Under the pieces are notes generated by a model. The model searched no databases. It had not been told where the DNA came from and worked only from the letters and a program-made list of their open reading frames with translations. Shown here piece after piece: positions 1 through 8,841 of a stretch of 21,302 bases of DNA (the stretch's first letter is position 1; every line of letters starts with the position of its first letter). The DNA lies in the NCBI RefSeq assembly GCF_000717175.1, contig NZ_JNYD01000057.1, positions 1-21,302 on the forward strand, in the 5' to 3' direction. The translations under genes were made by a program, and so were the position numbers. This DNA comes from Pseudonocardia autotrophica. GTDB lineage: Bacteria; Actinomycetota; Actinomycetes; Mycobacteriales; Pseudonocardiaceae.

Positions 1-92
1 CTCGGGTTCACGTGCACCAAGCGCGAACGAGCACAGCCGACCCCGCCCAGATTCTCATCCTTCAAGGCGGCCCGGGGTAGGGCCATGACATC

Positions 93-1169
93 TCAGACGC
101 GTTCCTCGATGGGCACGAAGTCGAAGTCGTACCCGAAGTAGCGCGGTCCGACGATCTCGAGGCCCTCCGGCGTGCGCCAGCGCGGGTCGCACGGCGCCGC
201 CACCACCGTGACGCGGAAGCCGTAGCGCAGGTCCTCGGTGGTGATCGGCTGCCCGGTCTCCGAGTCCAGCACGATGATCAGGTCGGGCACCGAGGCGAGC
301 ACCTCCCCGTCGCGCTCGGCGACGAGGTGCTCGTTCTGCGTCTGCAGCCGCAGGGTCGTGCCGGCGTCGTCGTGCAGTCCCTCGATGCGGACCTCGGCGC
401 GGGCGAACCCGCCCTCGGTCCGCCGGTGCACGTCGACGACCTTGCCCCGGAACAGCCGGCGGCCGCCCAGGTACTCCGGGACAACCGCGGCGGGGTCGCC
501 GTGCGCCTCCCGCGTCTCCCGCACGAGGCGGCCGAGCTCCTCGGCCGTGCGCAGGGTGTTCGGGATCGTGCACTCCCGCAGCCGCGCCGCGGCCAGCGGG
601 TACAGCCCGATCAGCGCGGCGCACCCCATGTCGATCGTCTGGGAGCGGGCGAGCCGTTCGGTCCACCGGTTGTCGATCGCGTCGATGACCGAGGCGTTGC
701 CCTTGTCGTCGGCGATCGCCATGGGAGCCGCCTTGCCCCCGAACATCGTCGGCATGCACATCTGCAGCTCGGGGAACGCGCGGCCCATCAGGTCCGCGTC
801 GATCACGGGGAGCCGCTCCCGCGCCGCCAGGCAGAACGGGATGACCGAGTTGAGCCCGCCGATCTCGATCGGCATCGTGTGCGTCGCCCGCCGGCCCAGG
901 TGGTGCTCGAGCTTGCGGAACGCGGTCACGACCTCGTCGGCGCTGGGGAGCTTCTCCACCATGACCGTGGGGGCGCCCATCATCGCCGAGGGGATCACGA
1001 ACGCGTCGTCGGGCACCTCGTCGAGGTCCACGACCTCCACCGGCCCGTGCTTGCGGATCGCGTTGCGGGCCAGCAGCGTGCCGATGTAGGGGTCGCCGCC
1101 GCCGCCGGTGCCGAGGATGCCGGCGCCGAGGGCGATGTCCTCGAGCTGCCGCTCGTCAACGAGTCGCAC
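93..1169 (-). CDS. DUF917 family protein, copy 1 (possible thiohydantoin-desulfurase-like enzyme)
   Basis: This 358-residue protein matches the DUF917 family. The N-terminus carries the glycine-rich GTGGGGDP at residues 20-27, followed by the family blocks MPIEIGGLNS and DADLMGRAFPE; the C-terminal part has the DLIIVLDSETGQPITTE stretch. I recall that the family was later named after S-methyl-thiohydantoin desulfurase; that is memory, not something the sequence shows. The GTG start at 1169 lies inside the preceding HyuA-type gene (14-nt overlap, stop at 1156-1158), indicating translational coupling. It is the last gene of the operon and a paralogue of the first gene (8831-9961). DUF917 occurs elsewhere fused or adjacent to HyuA-like proteins, so a joint enzyme with its neighbour is plausible. 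The family call is firm; the reaction is not known. No signal peptide or membrane segment is seen, so it should be cytoplasmic. Confidence 0.9.
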   Translation of the reverse strand: MRLVDERQLEDIALGAGILGTGGGGDPYIGTLLARNAIRKHGPVEVVDLDEVPDDAFVIPSAMMGAPTVMVEKLPSADEVVTAFRKLEHHLGRRATHTMPIEIGGLNSVIPFCLAARERLPVIDADLMGRAFPELQMCMPTMFGGKAAPMAIADDKGNASVIDAIDNRWTERLARSQTIDMGCAALIGLYPLAAARLRECTIPNTLRTAEELGRLVRETREAHGDPAAVVPEYLGGRRLFRGKVVDVHRRTEGGFARAEVRIEGLHDDAGTTLRLQTQNEHLVAERDGEVLASVPDLIIVLDSETGQPITTEDLRYGFRVTVVAAPCDPRWRTPEGLEIVGPRYFGYDFDFVPIEERV

Positions 1170-2724
1170 TGGTCTTCCTTCCGAGCTGCAGGTCTCCGAC
1201 GGCCTTCACCTTGATCCGGACGGCGTTGCCGGGGACGTAGGCCAGGGCCAGCTCCTCCTGGTCGACGATCCGGACCGACTCGGGCAGGGCCCCGGCCGCC
1301 ACCGCCCGCTCGGCCGCCAGCTCCCGGGCCTGCTCGAGGGCCGCGTCGCGGGAGAGCTGCGGGCCGACGGCGTACATCTGGTCCACCTCGCCGCCGACCT
1401 GGGCGATGGCGGCGCCGATCGCGTTCGCGACGGCGTGGTGGTCGGGGCGGATCAGCTCGGCGGCGCCGGGAAGGTCCTTGCCGAGCAGGATGCTCCCGCC
1501 GCCGACGACCACCACCGGAATCGGCGCGGACTCGGTCTTCATCCGGTCCACCGCCTCGGCGATCCGCTCCTCGATGCTCGACAACGCGCTCGCGACGAGC
1601 GCCTCGTCGAGGTGGGCGACCAGGCCGGGGTCGCCGACCTGGGCGCGGCCGCCTGCCACCGCGATGTCCGTGGCGGTGAGGGTCTCCCCGCCGAAGACGA
1701 GGCCGCGCTTCGGCAGCTGGTAGCCGACGCTCTTCGGGCCGACGGTGGCCGCGCCGTCCCAGCGGACGTGGCTGCCCCCGCCGATGCCGAGCGGCAGGAC
1801 GTCGGGCATGCGGAAGTTCGTCCGCACCCCGCCGACCTCGATCGTGGACTTGGCCTCGCGCGGGAACCCGTTGACGAGCATGCCGATGTCCGAGGTCGTG
1901 CCGCCGATGTCCACGACGGCGCAGTCCTGCAGGCCCGAGAGCAACGCCGCGCCGCGCATTGAGTTGGTCGGGCCGGAGGCGAACGTCGAGACGGGGTACC
2001 GCTCGGCCTGCTCGACGGTCATCAGCGTGCCGTCGTTCTGGCTGATGTACATCGGTGCGTCGATCCCGGACTCGCGCAGGGCGGCCCGGAACGCGTCGGT
2101 GATGTGCACGGCCAGCTCGGCGAGGCACGCGTTCATGATCGTCGCGTTCTCGCGCTCGAGCAGGCCGAGCCGGCCGAGCTCCGAGGACAGGCTGATCGCC
2201 ACGTCGGGCGCGGTCTCCCGGATGATCTCCGCGGCCCGCCGCTCGAGCTCGTCGTTGATCGGGGAGAACACCGAGGAGATCGCGACGGCCCGCAGACCGT
2301 TCGCGGCGATGTCGTCGGCCGTCCGCTTGAGCTCGTCGACGTCGAGCGGGGCGATCTCGCGCCCGTCGAACTCGTGCCCGCCGTGGCAGAGGTAGATGTT
2401 GCGGCCGACGGCGGTGGCGAGCCGCTCGGGCCAGTCGACCATCGGCGGCAGTGACCGCGTGGCCGGCAGTCCGAGCCGGACGCTCGCCACCTGGAGGAGC
2501 CGGCGGGCCTCCACCACGGCGTTGGTGAAGTGCGTCGTGCCGATCATGACGGTCTCGACGGCCTCCGGCGCGACGGCGCTGCGGGCCAGCAGGCTGCGCA
2601 GGCCCTCGACGATTCCGGTGGTCACGTCGGCCGAGGTCGGGTTCTTGACCTCGGCCAGGACGCGGTCACCGTCCATCAGCACGGCGTCGGTGTTGGTCCC
2701 GCCGACGTCGATCCCGACGCGCAT
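1156..2724 (-). CDS. Hydantoinase/oxoprolinase family protein (short HyuA type), copy 1
   Basis: This 522-residue protein begins with the actin-fold nucleotide-binding signature GIDVGGTNTDA (residues 4-14) of the hydantoinase/oxoprolinase N-terminal domain. A second phosphate-binding block, VDIGGTTSDIGMLVNGFP, lies mid-protein, together with QNDGTLM, SGPTNSMRGAA and a late VVVGGGSILLG loop. Family members open cyclic amides (hydantoins, 5-oxoproline) or carboxylate small substrates using ATP. It is shorter than HyuA proteins that work with HyuB (about 690 residues), and no HyuB gene is in the window; its immediate partner is DUF917. The ATG start at 2724 shares one base with the stop of the LLM gene, and the frame continues upstream only as non-homologous Arg-rich shadow, so this start is chosen. 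The 3' end overlaps the DUF917 start by 14 nt. Substrate unassigned. Confidence 0.92.
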   Translation of the reverse strand: MRVGIDVGGTNTDAVLMDGDRVLAEVKNPTSADVTTGIVEGLRSLLARSAVAPEAVETVMIGTTHFTNAVVEARRLLQVASVRLGLPATRSLPPMVDWPERLATAVGRNIYLCHGGHEFDGREIAPLDVDELKRTADDIAANGLRAVAISSVFSPINDELERRAAEIIRETAPDVAISLSSELGRLGLLERENATIMNACLAELAVHITDAFRAALRESGIDAPMYISQNDGTLMTVEQAERYPVSTFASGPTNSMRGAALLSGLQDCAVVDIGGTTSDIGMLVNGFPREAKSTIEVGGVRTNFRMPDVLPLGIGGGSHVRWDGAATVGPKSVGYQLPKRGLVFGGETLTATDIAVAGGRAQVGDPGLVAHLDEALVASALSSIEERIAEAVDRMKTESAPIPVVVVGGGSILLGKDLPGAAELIRPDHHAVANAIGAAIAQVGGEVDQMYAVGPQLSRDAALEQARELAAERAVAAGALPESVRIVDQEELALAYVPGNAVRIKVKAVGDLQLGRKTSATR

Positions 2725-3755
2725 CAGCCCACCGTCCGATGCCGTACCTGGGGAAGGACGTCGCGGGCGGTGAGCTCGACGACCTCCTTGGCCCGGTCGG
2801 CGGCCACGGGGGCCAGGTCCACCGAGTCGGCGCCGGCGTCGATGAGTGCCTGGATCTTCGCCGCGCACTCGTCCGGGTCGCCGGCGATGACGAGGTCCTC
2901 GACCCACTGGTCGGGCATCTCGCGCATGATCAGCTCGCCCGCGTTGTCACCGCCGCGCTGGTACATGTCCCACAGCTCGTCGCCGATGCCGTAGATGTCG
3001 GTGAGCCCCGACTTGGGCACGGCCGCGAGGTAGAACGCGGCCACGGTCCGGGCCTCCTGCTTGGCCTTCGCCCCGTCCGGGTCGACGGAGTAGAGCGCGT
3101 AGGCCGCCACGCGGTGGTGCTCGCCCTCGCGGCCGGCCTTGGTCTGGCCCTCGGCGACGCGTTCGCGCAGCCAGCGCAGGTACTTCGTGCCGGCCAGCAC
3201 CGACACGAGGGTGGCGTCGGCGACCTCACCGGCGAGGTTGAGCATCCGGGGCCCGATGACGCCCATGTAGATCGGCAGCTTCGTCGCGGCCGGGTGCACC
3301 AGCTTGATCTTGTCGAAGGAGTGGACCTTGCCCTCGAAGGTCACCTCCTCGCCGTCGAGCAGCCGCCGTACGTTGGTGACGGTCTCGCGCATCGCCGTGT
3401 AGGGCGACTTGGGCATGACGCCCATCTGCTGCACCCAGTGCGGGACGCCGAGGCCGATGCCCGGCCACACGCGACCCGGGTACATACGGTCGATCGTCGC
3501 GAGCTCCATGGCGAGGGCCGCGGGGTGACGCGCCATCGCGGAGACGACACCGATGCCGACCTTGATGGAACTGGTGGCGTTCAGCGCGGCCATCGCGCCG
3601 GAGACGCCGCCGTAGAAGAAGTAGTCCTCGGGGATCCACAGCTCGCCGAAGCCCTCCCGCTCGACCAGGGCGGAGATCTCCGGGATCTGCTCGGGCGGCA
3701 GCTGACTGGAGACGAGCAGGCCGACGGGGGACCGGTTGGTAGCGTTGCTGGTCAT
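2724..3755 (-). CDS. LLM class flavin-dependent oxidoreductase
   Basis: This 343-residue protein is a luciferase-like (bacterial luciferase / F420 / FMN) TIM-barrel oxidoreductase. Family features are the N-terminal strand GLLVSSQLPPEQI, the helix EREGFGELWIPEDYFF, the block ARHPAALAMELATIDRMYPG with GIGLGVP following, and the C-terminal VIAGDPDECAAKIQALIDAGADSVDL, typical of LLM proteins that bin substrate by dose or channel. The cofactor (F420 or FMN) cannot be decided by eye; F420 is plausible in an actinomycete. The ATG start at 3755 overlaps the stop of the molybdopterin subunit by four bases (ATGA), and its own stop overlaps the next gene start. Within the operon it could add oxygen to, or reduce, a heterocycle produced by the Mo enzyme; that role is inferred from position only. 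Confidence 0.9.
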   Translation of the reverse strand: MTSNATNRSPVGLLVSSQLPPEQIPEISALVEREGFGELWIPEDYFFYGGVSGAMAALNATSSIKVGIGVVSAMARHPAALAMELATIDRMYPGRVWPGIGLGVPHWVQQMGVMPKSPYTAMRETVTNVRRLLDGEEVTFEGKVHSFDKIKLVHPAATKLPIYMGVIGPRMLNLAGEVADATLVSVLAGTKYLRWLRERVAEGQTKAGREGEHHRVAAYALYSVDPDGAKAKQEARTVAAFYLAAVPKSGLTDIYGIGDELWDMYQRGGDNAGELIMREMPDQWVEDLVIAGDPDECAAKIQALIDAGADSVDLAPVAADRAKEVVELTARDVLPQVRHRTVG

Positions 3756-6055
3756 CGCGTCGTTCCTTCCGTCGTGCCGTCCTCGCGCAGTGCGGCCAGG
3801 ACGTCGAAGGGGGTGATGGGGAGGTTGCGGATGGGCTTGCCGATCGCGTCGGAGACAGCGCTGGCGATCACTGCGGCGACCGGGATGATCGACGGCTCGC
3901 CCGCGCCCTTGGCGCCGTACGGGCCCTCCGGCCACGGGTTGTCCAGCAGCGCGATGTCGATCGGCGGCGCCTCGAACGCCGTCGGCAGGCGGTAGTTCTC
4001 CAGGCTGGCGTCCAGGGTCACGCCGTCGGCCACGCGCAGGTCCTCGTAGAGGGCGTAGCCGACGCCCTGCAGCACGCCGCCGAGGATCTGGCCCTCGACC
4101 TGCTGCGGGTTGATCGCGCGGCCGACGTCCTGGGCGACGACGTAGCGCAGGATCGTGACCTTGCCGGTGTCGCGGTCGACCTCCACCTCCGCGGAGTGCA
4201 CGTGGTAGGTGGGGGTGGCGAACCCGGTGAACAGCGCCCCGGTGAGACAGCCCGAGTCGAACTGGACGGGCGGGGTGATGTGCCGGCCGGTGGCCGAGAT
4301 CGGGCCCGACGTGTGCAGCGCCGTGAGCGCCACCGCCGCCAGCGGCACCTGAGCCCCCGGCGAGCCCTTCACCCGCACGTGCCCGTCGTCGAGCTCCAGG
4401 TCCGCCGCCGACGCCTCCAGCAGGTTCGCGGCCACCTCGAGCAGCTGCTCGCGGACCTGGGTGCTCGCCTGCACGGCCGCGTTGCCCAGCGAGAACAGCG
4501 TCCGGCTGCCCTGGGCGCCGCCGTCGTAGGTGCCGGCGTCGGTGTCCGCGGGCAGGATGACGACCTGGTCCGGAGTGAGACCGAGCTCCTCGGCCACGAT
4601 CTGGCGCAGCCCGACGGCCACGGCTCCGGTGCCGATCTCGGCGCCGGCGCAGATGACGCCCGCCGTACCGTCCTCGTTGATCTTGACGGTGGCGCCGCCC
4701 GGCCCGGGGTTGGTGAGCCAGGTGACCGCGCCGATGCCCTTGCCACGTAGCGCCCTCGGGTTGCCGGACGGCGCCCCTTCGGCCCAGGGGGCGATCTCCT
4801 CGATCCGGGCGAAGCCCTCGTCGAAGACGGCGTCGTCGAGGACCTGGCCGTTCGCGATCGCCTCGCCGGCCTTGACCACGTTGCGCAGCCGCAGCTCGCG
4901 GCGGTCCATGCCGAGCTTCGCCGCGATGTGGTCGAGGTGCTGCTCGAGCGCGAACATCGCGTAGGGACCGTTGACGCCGCGGAACGCCGCTGTGGGCGCG
5001 GTGTTGGTGTAGACGACCCGGGTGCGGTAACGGGCGACGGGCACCCGGTAGGTGCCGCCGAACACCAGCCCCGGCACCGCCGCGCACGCGACGATCTCGC
5101 CGCTGTACGCGCCGTTGTCGGCGTTCGTGTCCGCCTCCTGGCCGAGGATCTCGCCCTCGGCGCTCACGGCCGTGCGGATCCGGATCCGCGCGTTCTCTCG
5201 CGGTCCGGCGGTCTGCAGCTCCTCGGCCCGGGTGTTGACCAGCCGCACCGCGCGGCCGGTCTTGCGCGCGAGGACGCACACGAACGGCTCCAGCATCGCG
5301 TCGATCTTGCCGCCGAAGCCGCCGCCGATCGTCGTGACGACGACGCGCACCTTCGAGGCCGGCACGCCGAGCCACTCGGCAAGCCGGTCCCGGACGAGGA
5401 ACGGGAACTGCGCCGGGCTGTGCACGACGTAGCGCCCGCCCTCGAACCGGCCCACCGCGGCGTGCGGCTCGATCGGGGACTGGTGCTGGCGCTGGGTGGT
5501 GAACTCGTCCTCGACGACCAGGTGCGCGGCGGCGAACGCCGCGTCCACGTCACCCCGGTCGAGCGTGGACTCCCAGGCCACGTTGCCGGAGCGCGGCCCC
5601 GGCGCCAGCATCGGGTAGGACTCCCACGCCGGGTGGATCAGCCGCGCGTCGTCGGCCAGGGCGGCGTCCATGTCCGTCAGCGGCTCGAGCGGGTCGATCT
5701 CCAGCTCGATCGCGGCCACGGCGGCCTCGGCCTGTTCCGTGGTCTCGGCGGCCACCGCGGCGATCGGCTCGCCGATGTAGCGGACCTCCTCGCGGGCGAA
5801 CATCGGCTGGTCCTTCAGAATCCAGCCCGAGGTGGTGTCCGGGACATCGGCGGCCGTGATGATCGCGTGCACGCCGGGTAGGGCGGCGGCCCGCGCGGTG
5901 TCGAGCCGCCGGATCCGGCCGGCGGGTACCGGCGAACGCAGCAGCTTGGCCTGCAGCGTGCCGGTCACGCCGTGGTCCATCCCGTACACGGCGGCCCCGC
6001 GCACCTTGTCCTCGCCGTCGGCCCGGCGGGCGTTCGTTCCGACCACGCGCGTCAC
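3752..6055 (-). CDS. Xanthine dehydrogenase family protein, molybdopterin-binding (large) subunit
   Basis: This 767-residue protein is the catalytic Mo subunit of a three-part hydroxylase. The N-terminus (GTNARRADGEDKVRG) leads into the a/b hammerhead domain. The molybdopterin-binding part has QHQSPIEPHAAVG, IGGGFGGKID near residue 244, AFRGVNGPYAMFALEQ, GAQGSRTLFSLGNAA, and the C-terminal GAKGAGEPSIIP near 712. The Glu there corresponds to the catalytic Glu of xanthine dehydrogenase, so the site looks intact. Such enzymes hydroxylate a carbon next to ring nitrogen using water. The start is GTG at 6055, which forms a GTGA overlap with the stop of the [2Fe-2S] gene; the longer open frame upstream has no homology. 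The stop overlaps the LLM start. Xanthine itself is not assured as substrate: purines, imidazoles, pyridines or CO-type substrates are all handled by relatives. Confidence 0.95.
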   Translation of the reverse strand: MTRVVGTNARRADGEDKVRGAAVYGMDHGVTGTLQAKLLRSPVPAGRIRRLDTARAAALPGVHAIITAADVPDTTSGWILKDQPMFAREEVRYIGEPIAAVAAETTEQAEAAVAAIELEIDPLEPLTDMDAALADDARLIHPAWESYPMLAPGPRSGNVAWESTLDRGDVDAAFAAAHLVVEDEFTTQRQHQSPIEPHAAVGRFEGGRYVVHSPAQFPFLVRDRLAEWLGVPASKVRVVVTTIGGGFGGKIDAMLEPFVCVLARKTGRAVRLVNTRAEELQTAGPRENARIRIRTAVSAEGEILGQEADTNADNGAYSGEIVACAAVPGLVFGGTYRVPVARYRTRVVYTNTAPTAAFRGVNGPYAMFALEQHLDHIAAKLGMDRRELRLRNVVKAGEAIANGQVLDDAVFDEGFARIEEIAPWAEGAPSGNPRALRGKGIGAVTWLTNPGPGGATVKINEDGTAGVICAGAEIGTGAVAVGLRQIVAEELGLTPDQVVILPADTDAGTYDGGAQGSRTLFSLGNAAVQASTQVREQLLEVAANLLEASAADLELDDGHVRVKGSPGAQVPLAAVALTALHTSGPISATGRHITPPVQFDSGCLTGALFTGFATPTYHVHSAEVEVDRDTGKVTILRYVVAQDVGRAINPQQVEGQILGGVLQGVGYALYEDLRVADGVTLDASLENYRLPTAFEAPPIDIALLDNPWPEGPYGAKGAGEPSIIPVAAVIASAVSDAIGKPIRNLPITPFDVLAALREDGTTEGTTR

Positions 6056-6525
6056 GACCGGCCCCCGTTCCCGCCCGCGACGGCCAGGGCCGCCTCGACG
6101 ATCTTGTGGTAGCCGGTGCAGCGGCAGATGTTGCCGGCGAGCGACTCCTTGACCGCGGCCTCGTCCGGGGTGGCGTCGCGTTCGAACAGGGCGGTGAGCG
6201 CCATGAGAATGCCGGGCGTGCACGCGCCGCACTGCACGCCGCCGTGCTCGAGGAGGGCGTCCTGCAGTGGGTTCAGCGGCCCGTCCGGCTCGGCCAGGCC
6301 TTCCACGGTGCGCACCTTGCGGCCCTCGGCCAGCGCGACCGGCGTCAGGCAGGACACCGCGGGCCGGCCGTCGACGAGCACCGTGCAGGCGCCGCAGCGG
6401 CCCTCGCCGCAGCCCGGCTTCGCGCCGGTCAGGCCGAGGGGGCCGCGCAGCACCGACAACAGGGGGGTCATGTCCGGCGCGTCGACCTCGACGTGGCGGT
6501 CGTTCACGGTGAACGAGTGGGGCAT
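6052..6525 (-). CDS. (2Fe-2S)-binding subunit of xanthine dehydrogenase family hydroxylase
   Basis: This 157-residue protein is the electron-transfer small subunit. The plant-ferredoxin-type cluster ligands are Cys39, Cys44 and Cys47 (KPGCGEGRCGAC) with Cys59; the second, helical cluster uses Cys99 and Cys102 (VQCGACTPG) and Cys134 and Cys136 (GNICRCTGYHKI). All eight cysteines are present and the length is normal for the family. The ATG start at 6525 fits the usual N-terminus (short lead into FTVNDR); longer in-frame starts only add Arg/Pro-rich shadow. It begins 8 bp after the FAD-subunit gene ends and its stop overlaps the GTG start of the Mo subunit. Electrons should pass from the Mo site through these clusters to FAD. 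Confidence 0.96.
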   Translation of the reverse strand: MPHSFTVNDRHVEVDAPDMTPLLSVLRGPLGLTGAKPGCGEGRCGACTVLVDGRPAVSCLTPVALAEGRKVRTVEGLAEPDGPLNPLQDALLEHGGVQCGACTPGILMALTALFERDATPDEAAVKESLAGNICRCTGYHKIVEAALAVAGGNGGRS

Positions 6526-6533
6526 CAGTGGGC

Positions 6534-7250
6534 TCAGTTCTGCTCGTCGTCGGAGGTGGTGAGGGCGGCCGCGGCGCGGCGGGCCAGTGCGGGGAGCACG
6601 GCGAGGCGGTACCAGCCCGGGGCGTCGAGGCCCTCGCGTGCCGTGCACTCGTCGGCGGCGGCCTGCCCCGCCCGCTCGGCGGTCGCGTCGTCCAGAGGGT
6701 TGCCGACGAGGGCCGCGGCGGCCGCAGGAGACAGTCGGGCGACCTCCTCGACGCCGCCGACGGCGACGCGGGCGGCGGACACGGTGTCCCCGTCGCCGGC
6801 CAGGACGACGTGGGCGTCGGCGGCCAGGAGCGCCGGCACGAGGTCGGCCTCCGGGAACCCGTCGGCGGCGATGTTGCCGCCGACGGTCGCGACGCTGCGC
6901 ACCGCCGGGAACGCCGAGCGGCGGGCCGCCTCCACCAGGCCGGCGAGCGCCGCGGGGCAGTCGAGAGCGGCGAGCTCGTCGTGCGTGACCGCGGCGCCGA
7001 TCTCGACCGCGTCATCCGTAGCCCGGAACCCACGCAGCTCCGCGAGGCCGTCGAGGGCGACGTAGACGCGGGCGACCGGCGCGCCGTGCAGGGGCGCCCG
7101 CATGACCCAGGTGCCGCCGGCCAGCGGGGCGCCGTCGGCACCCAGCTCGGTCAGCTCGCGCACCGCGTCCGCGAGCGACGCCGGGCGGCGCACCTCGGAC
7201 CGGGTGAAGGCTCCCGGATCGGTCCGCCGGGGTGGACTTGCTGTCGTCAT
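6534..7250 (-). CDS. FAD-binding subunit of xanthine dehydrogenase family hydroxylase
   Basis: This 238-residue protein is the FAD (medium) subunit. It shows the pyrophosphate loop LAGGTWVM near residues 43-50 and the second FAD loop ATVGGNIA at 121-128, followed by the small C-terminal domain of the CO-dehydrogenase flavoprotein type. It is shorter than the usual 270-300 residues, mostly at the C-terminus, though both FAD loops are intact. The ATG at 7250 is chosen because an AGAAGGG ribosome-binding site lies about 9 bases upstream and the conserved region follows soon after. The preceding HyuA-type gene ends 46 bp upstream, the widest gap in the operon. It forms the three-subunit enzyme with the next two genes. 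Confidence 0.93.
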   Translation of the reverse strand: MTTASPPRRTDPGAFTRSEVRRPASLADAVRELTELGADGAPLAGGTWVMRAPLHGAPVARVYVALDGLAELRGFRATDDAVEIGAAVTHDELAALDCPAALAGLVEAARRSAFPAVRSVATVGGNIAADGFPEADLVPALLAADAHVVLAGDGDTVSAARVAVGGVEEVARLSPAAAAALVGNPLDDATAERAGQAAADECTAREGLDAPGWYRLAVLPALARRAAAALTTSDDEQN

Positions 7251-7296
7251 GGGGTTGTCGCCCTTCTGTTGCACGTCGTGGAGGGAGGTCGCGGTG

Positions 7297-8841
7297 TCAG
7301 GTGAGTCGCAGGGGGCCGGCGGCTTTGACGCGGATCCGCATCGCGGGGTCGGTGAGGTAGGCGAGCGGGACCTCCTCGATGTCGACGATCTCGGTGCGCT
7401 CGGGGTCGGCCCCCGCGCGGACCGCCTGCAGCCGGGCGCTCTTGCAGGCCTCCTCGATGGCCGCCGCCCGGCCCCCGACCCGGAACCGGACGATCCGTTC
7501 GACCTGGCCGCTGACCTGGCCGATCGCCGCGCCGATCGCGTTGGCGACCTCGTGGTCGGGCGGTCGGAGGATCTCGCTGACGCCGGGGACGTCGTCCGGC
7601 ACCAGGAACCCACCGCCGCCGACCACGATCAGCGGCTGCTCGCCGCGGACCACCTTCGCCTGGTCGATCGCCTCGGCGAGCATCGCGCCCGAGCGGGCGA
7701 GGGCCTCGGCCAGCGCGCCGCGGTGCCGCGCCGGCGGCCGGGTCCGGCCGACATCGACACGCCCGCCGGACACGGCCGCGTCGGTCAGGGTCGGCGTCGA
7801 TCCGCCGAAGACGAGCGCCGACTCGGTCAGCCGGTAGCCGACGCTGTGCGGGCCGAGGGCGCCGTCGCCCACGACGGTGCCGCCGCCGAGGGGCAGGGTG
7901 ACCAGGCCCGGCATCCGGAAGTTCGTGCGGACCCCGCCGATGCCGACCGGGTCGCCGGTCTCGACCGGGAATCCGTTGATCAGCACGCCCACTTCGGTGG
8001 AGGTGCCGCCGACGTCCGCGACGAGCGCGTCGCGCACCCCGCTGACGTGGGCAGCACCCCGCATGCTGTTGGCCGGGCCGCAGCCGATCGTCAGCACCGG
8101 GTAGCGCAGCGCGTACTCCAGTTCCATCAGCGTGCCGTCGTTCTGCGTGAAGTAGCGGGCCGGATGCAGGTCGTGCCGCTCGAGCGCCTCGCCGAAGGAC
8201 TGCGCAACGGTCTCGGCCACCCCGGCCAGCGCCGCGTTGAGCACGGTCGCGTTCTCGCGCTCGATGAGGCCGATGCTGCCCACCTCGTGGCTGAGTGAGA
8301 CGTGCACGTCCCCGAGGACGGATCGGGCGATCGCCTCCGCAGCGAGCTCGTGCCGGTCGGACACCGCAGAGAACACGCTGGTGACCGCCACGGCGTCGGC
8401 CCGGCCCGCGACGTCGGCGAGGAACCGGGCCGCTGTGTCGGCGTCGAACGGGGCCACCTGCGTGCCGTCGAACTCGATGCCGCCGTCGACGACTGTCTCG
8501 CCCGCCGACACCGCCGCGCGCAGGTCGGCCGGGAAAGTGGCGAGCGGCGGCACCGCCAGGGTGGCCGGGCCGCCGATCCGCAGCACCGCGACCCGACGCA
8601 GCCCACTGCGGGCCACCACGGCGTTGGCGGCGTGGGTGGTGCCGAGCATCGCGTGCGTGATGCGCTCCCGGTCGGGGCCGAGCGTGGCGAGGACGGCCTC
8701 GATGCTCGCGGCGATCCCGGTGGTGACGTCCGGGGTCGTCGGTGCCTTGGCCTTCGCCAGCAGCACGTCGTCGCGGTCCACGACGACGGCGTCCGTGTTC
8801 GTCCCGCCGACGTCGATGCCCAGCCGCAGATCAGCACGCAC
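7297..8841 (-). CDS. Hydantoinase/oxoprolinase family protein (short HyuA type), copy 2
   Basis: This 514-residue paralogue of the 1156-2724 protein shares the whole layout: LGIDVGGTNTDA at residues 7-18, ENATVLNAALAG, QNDGTLMELEYALRYP, GPANSMRGAAHVSG, VADVGGTSTEVGVLINGFP and VVGGGGFLVP. It belongs to the ATP-dependent ring-opening hydantoinase/oxoprolinase family. The start is GTG at 8841; it overlaps the upstream DUF917 gene by 11 nt, so translation is likely coupled. The order here is DUF917 then HyuA, the reverse of the distal pair. The copies differ at many positions, so they probably act on different intermediates or stereoisomers, or form different complexes; this is inference. Confidence 0.92.
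   Translation of the reverse strand: MRADLRLGIDVGGTNTDAVVVDRDDVLLAKAKAPTTPDVTTGIAASIEAVLATLGPDRERITHAMLGTTHAANAVVARSGLRRVAVLRIGGPATLAVPPLATFPADLRAAVSAGETVVDGGIEFDGTQVAPFDADTAARFLADVAGRADAVAVTSVFSAVSDRHELAAEAIARSVLGDVHVSLSHEVGSIGLIERENATVLNAALAGVAETVAQSFGEALERHDLHPARYFTQNDGTLMELEYALRYPVLTIGCGPANSMRGAAHVSGVRDALVADVGGTSTEVGVLINGFPVETGDPVGIGGVRTNFRMPGLVTLPLGGGTVVGDGALGPHSVGYRLTESALVFGGSTPTLTDAAVSGGRVDVGRTRPPARHRGALAEALARSGAMLAEAIDQAKVVRGEQPLIVVGGGGFLVPDDVPGVSEILRPPDHEVANAIGAAIGQVSGQVERIVRFRVGGRAAAIEEACKSARLQAVRAGADPERTEIVDIEEVPLAYLTDPAMRIRVKAAGPLRLT

Noticed and set aside
1..92. Possible further gene at the left edge
   Set aside because: The stretch is too short and no homologous reading was seen in any frame.
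238..1214. Long plus-strand frames opposite the DUF917 gene
   Set aside because: They are antisense shadows; the minus-strand protein matches a known family along its full length.
3756..5375. Extension of the LLM frame far upstream
   Set aside because: The frame is open but reads as Arg-rich nonsense antiphase to the Mo subunit; the real start is the ATG at 3755.
6056..7141. Extension of the Mo-subunit frame upstream of 6055
   Set aside because: It overlaps the intact [2Fe-2S] and FAD subunit genes in another frame and has no homology of its own.
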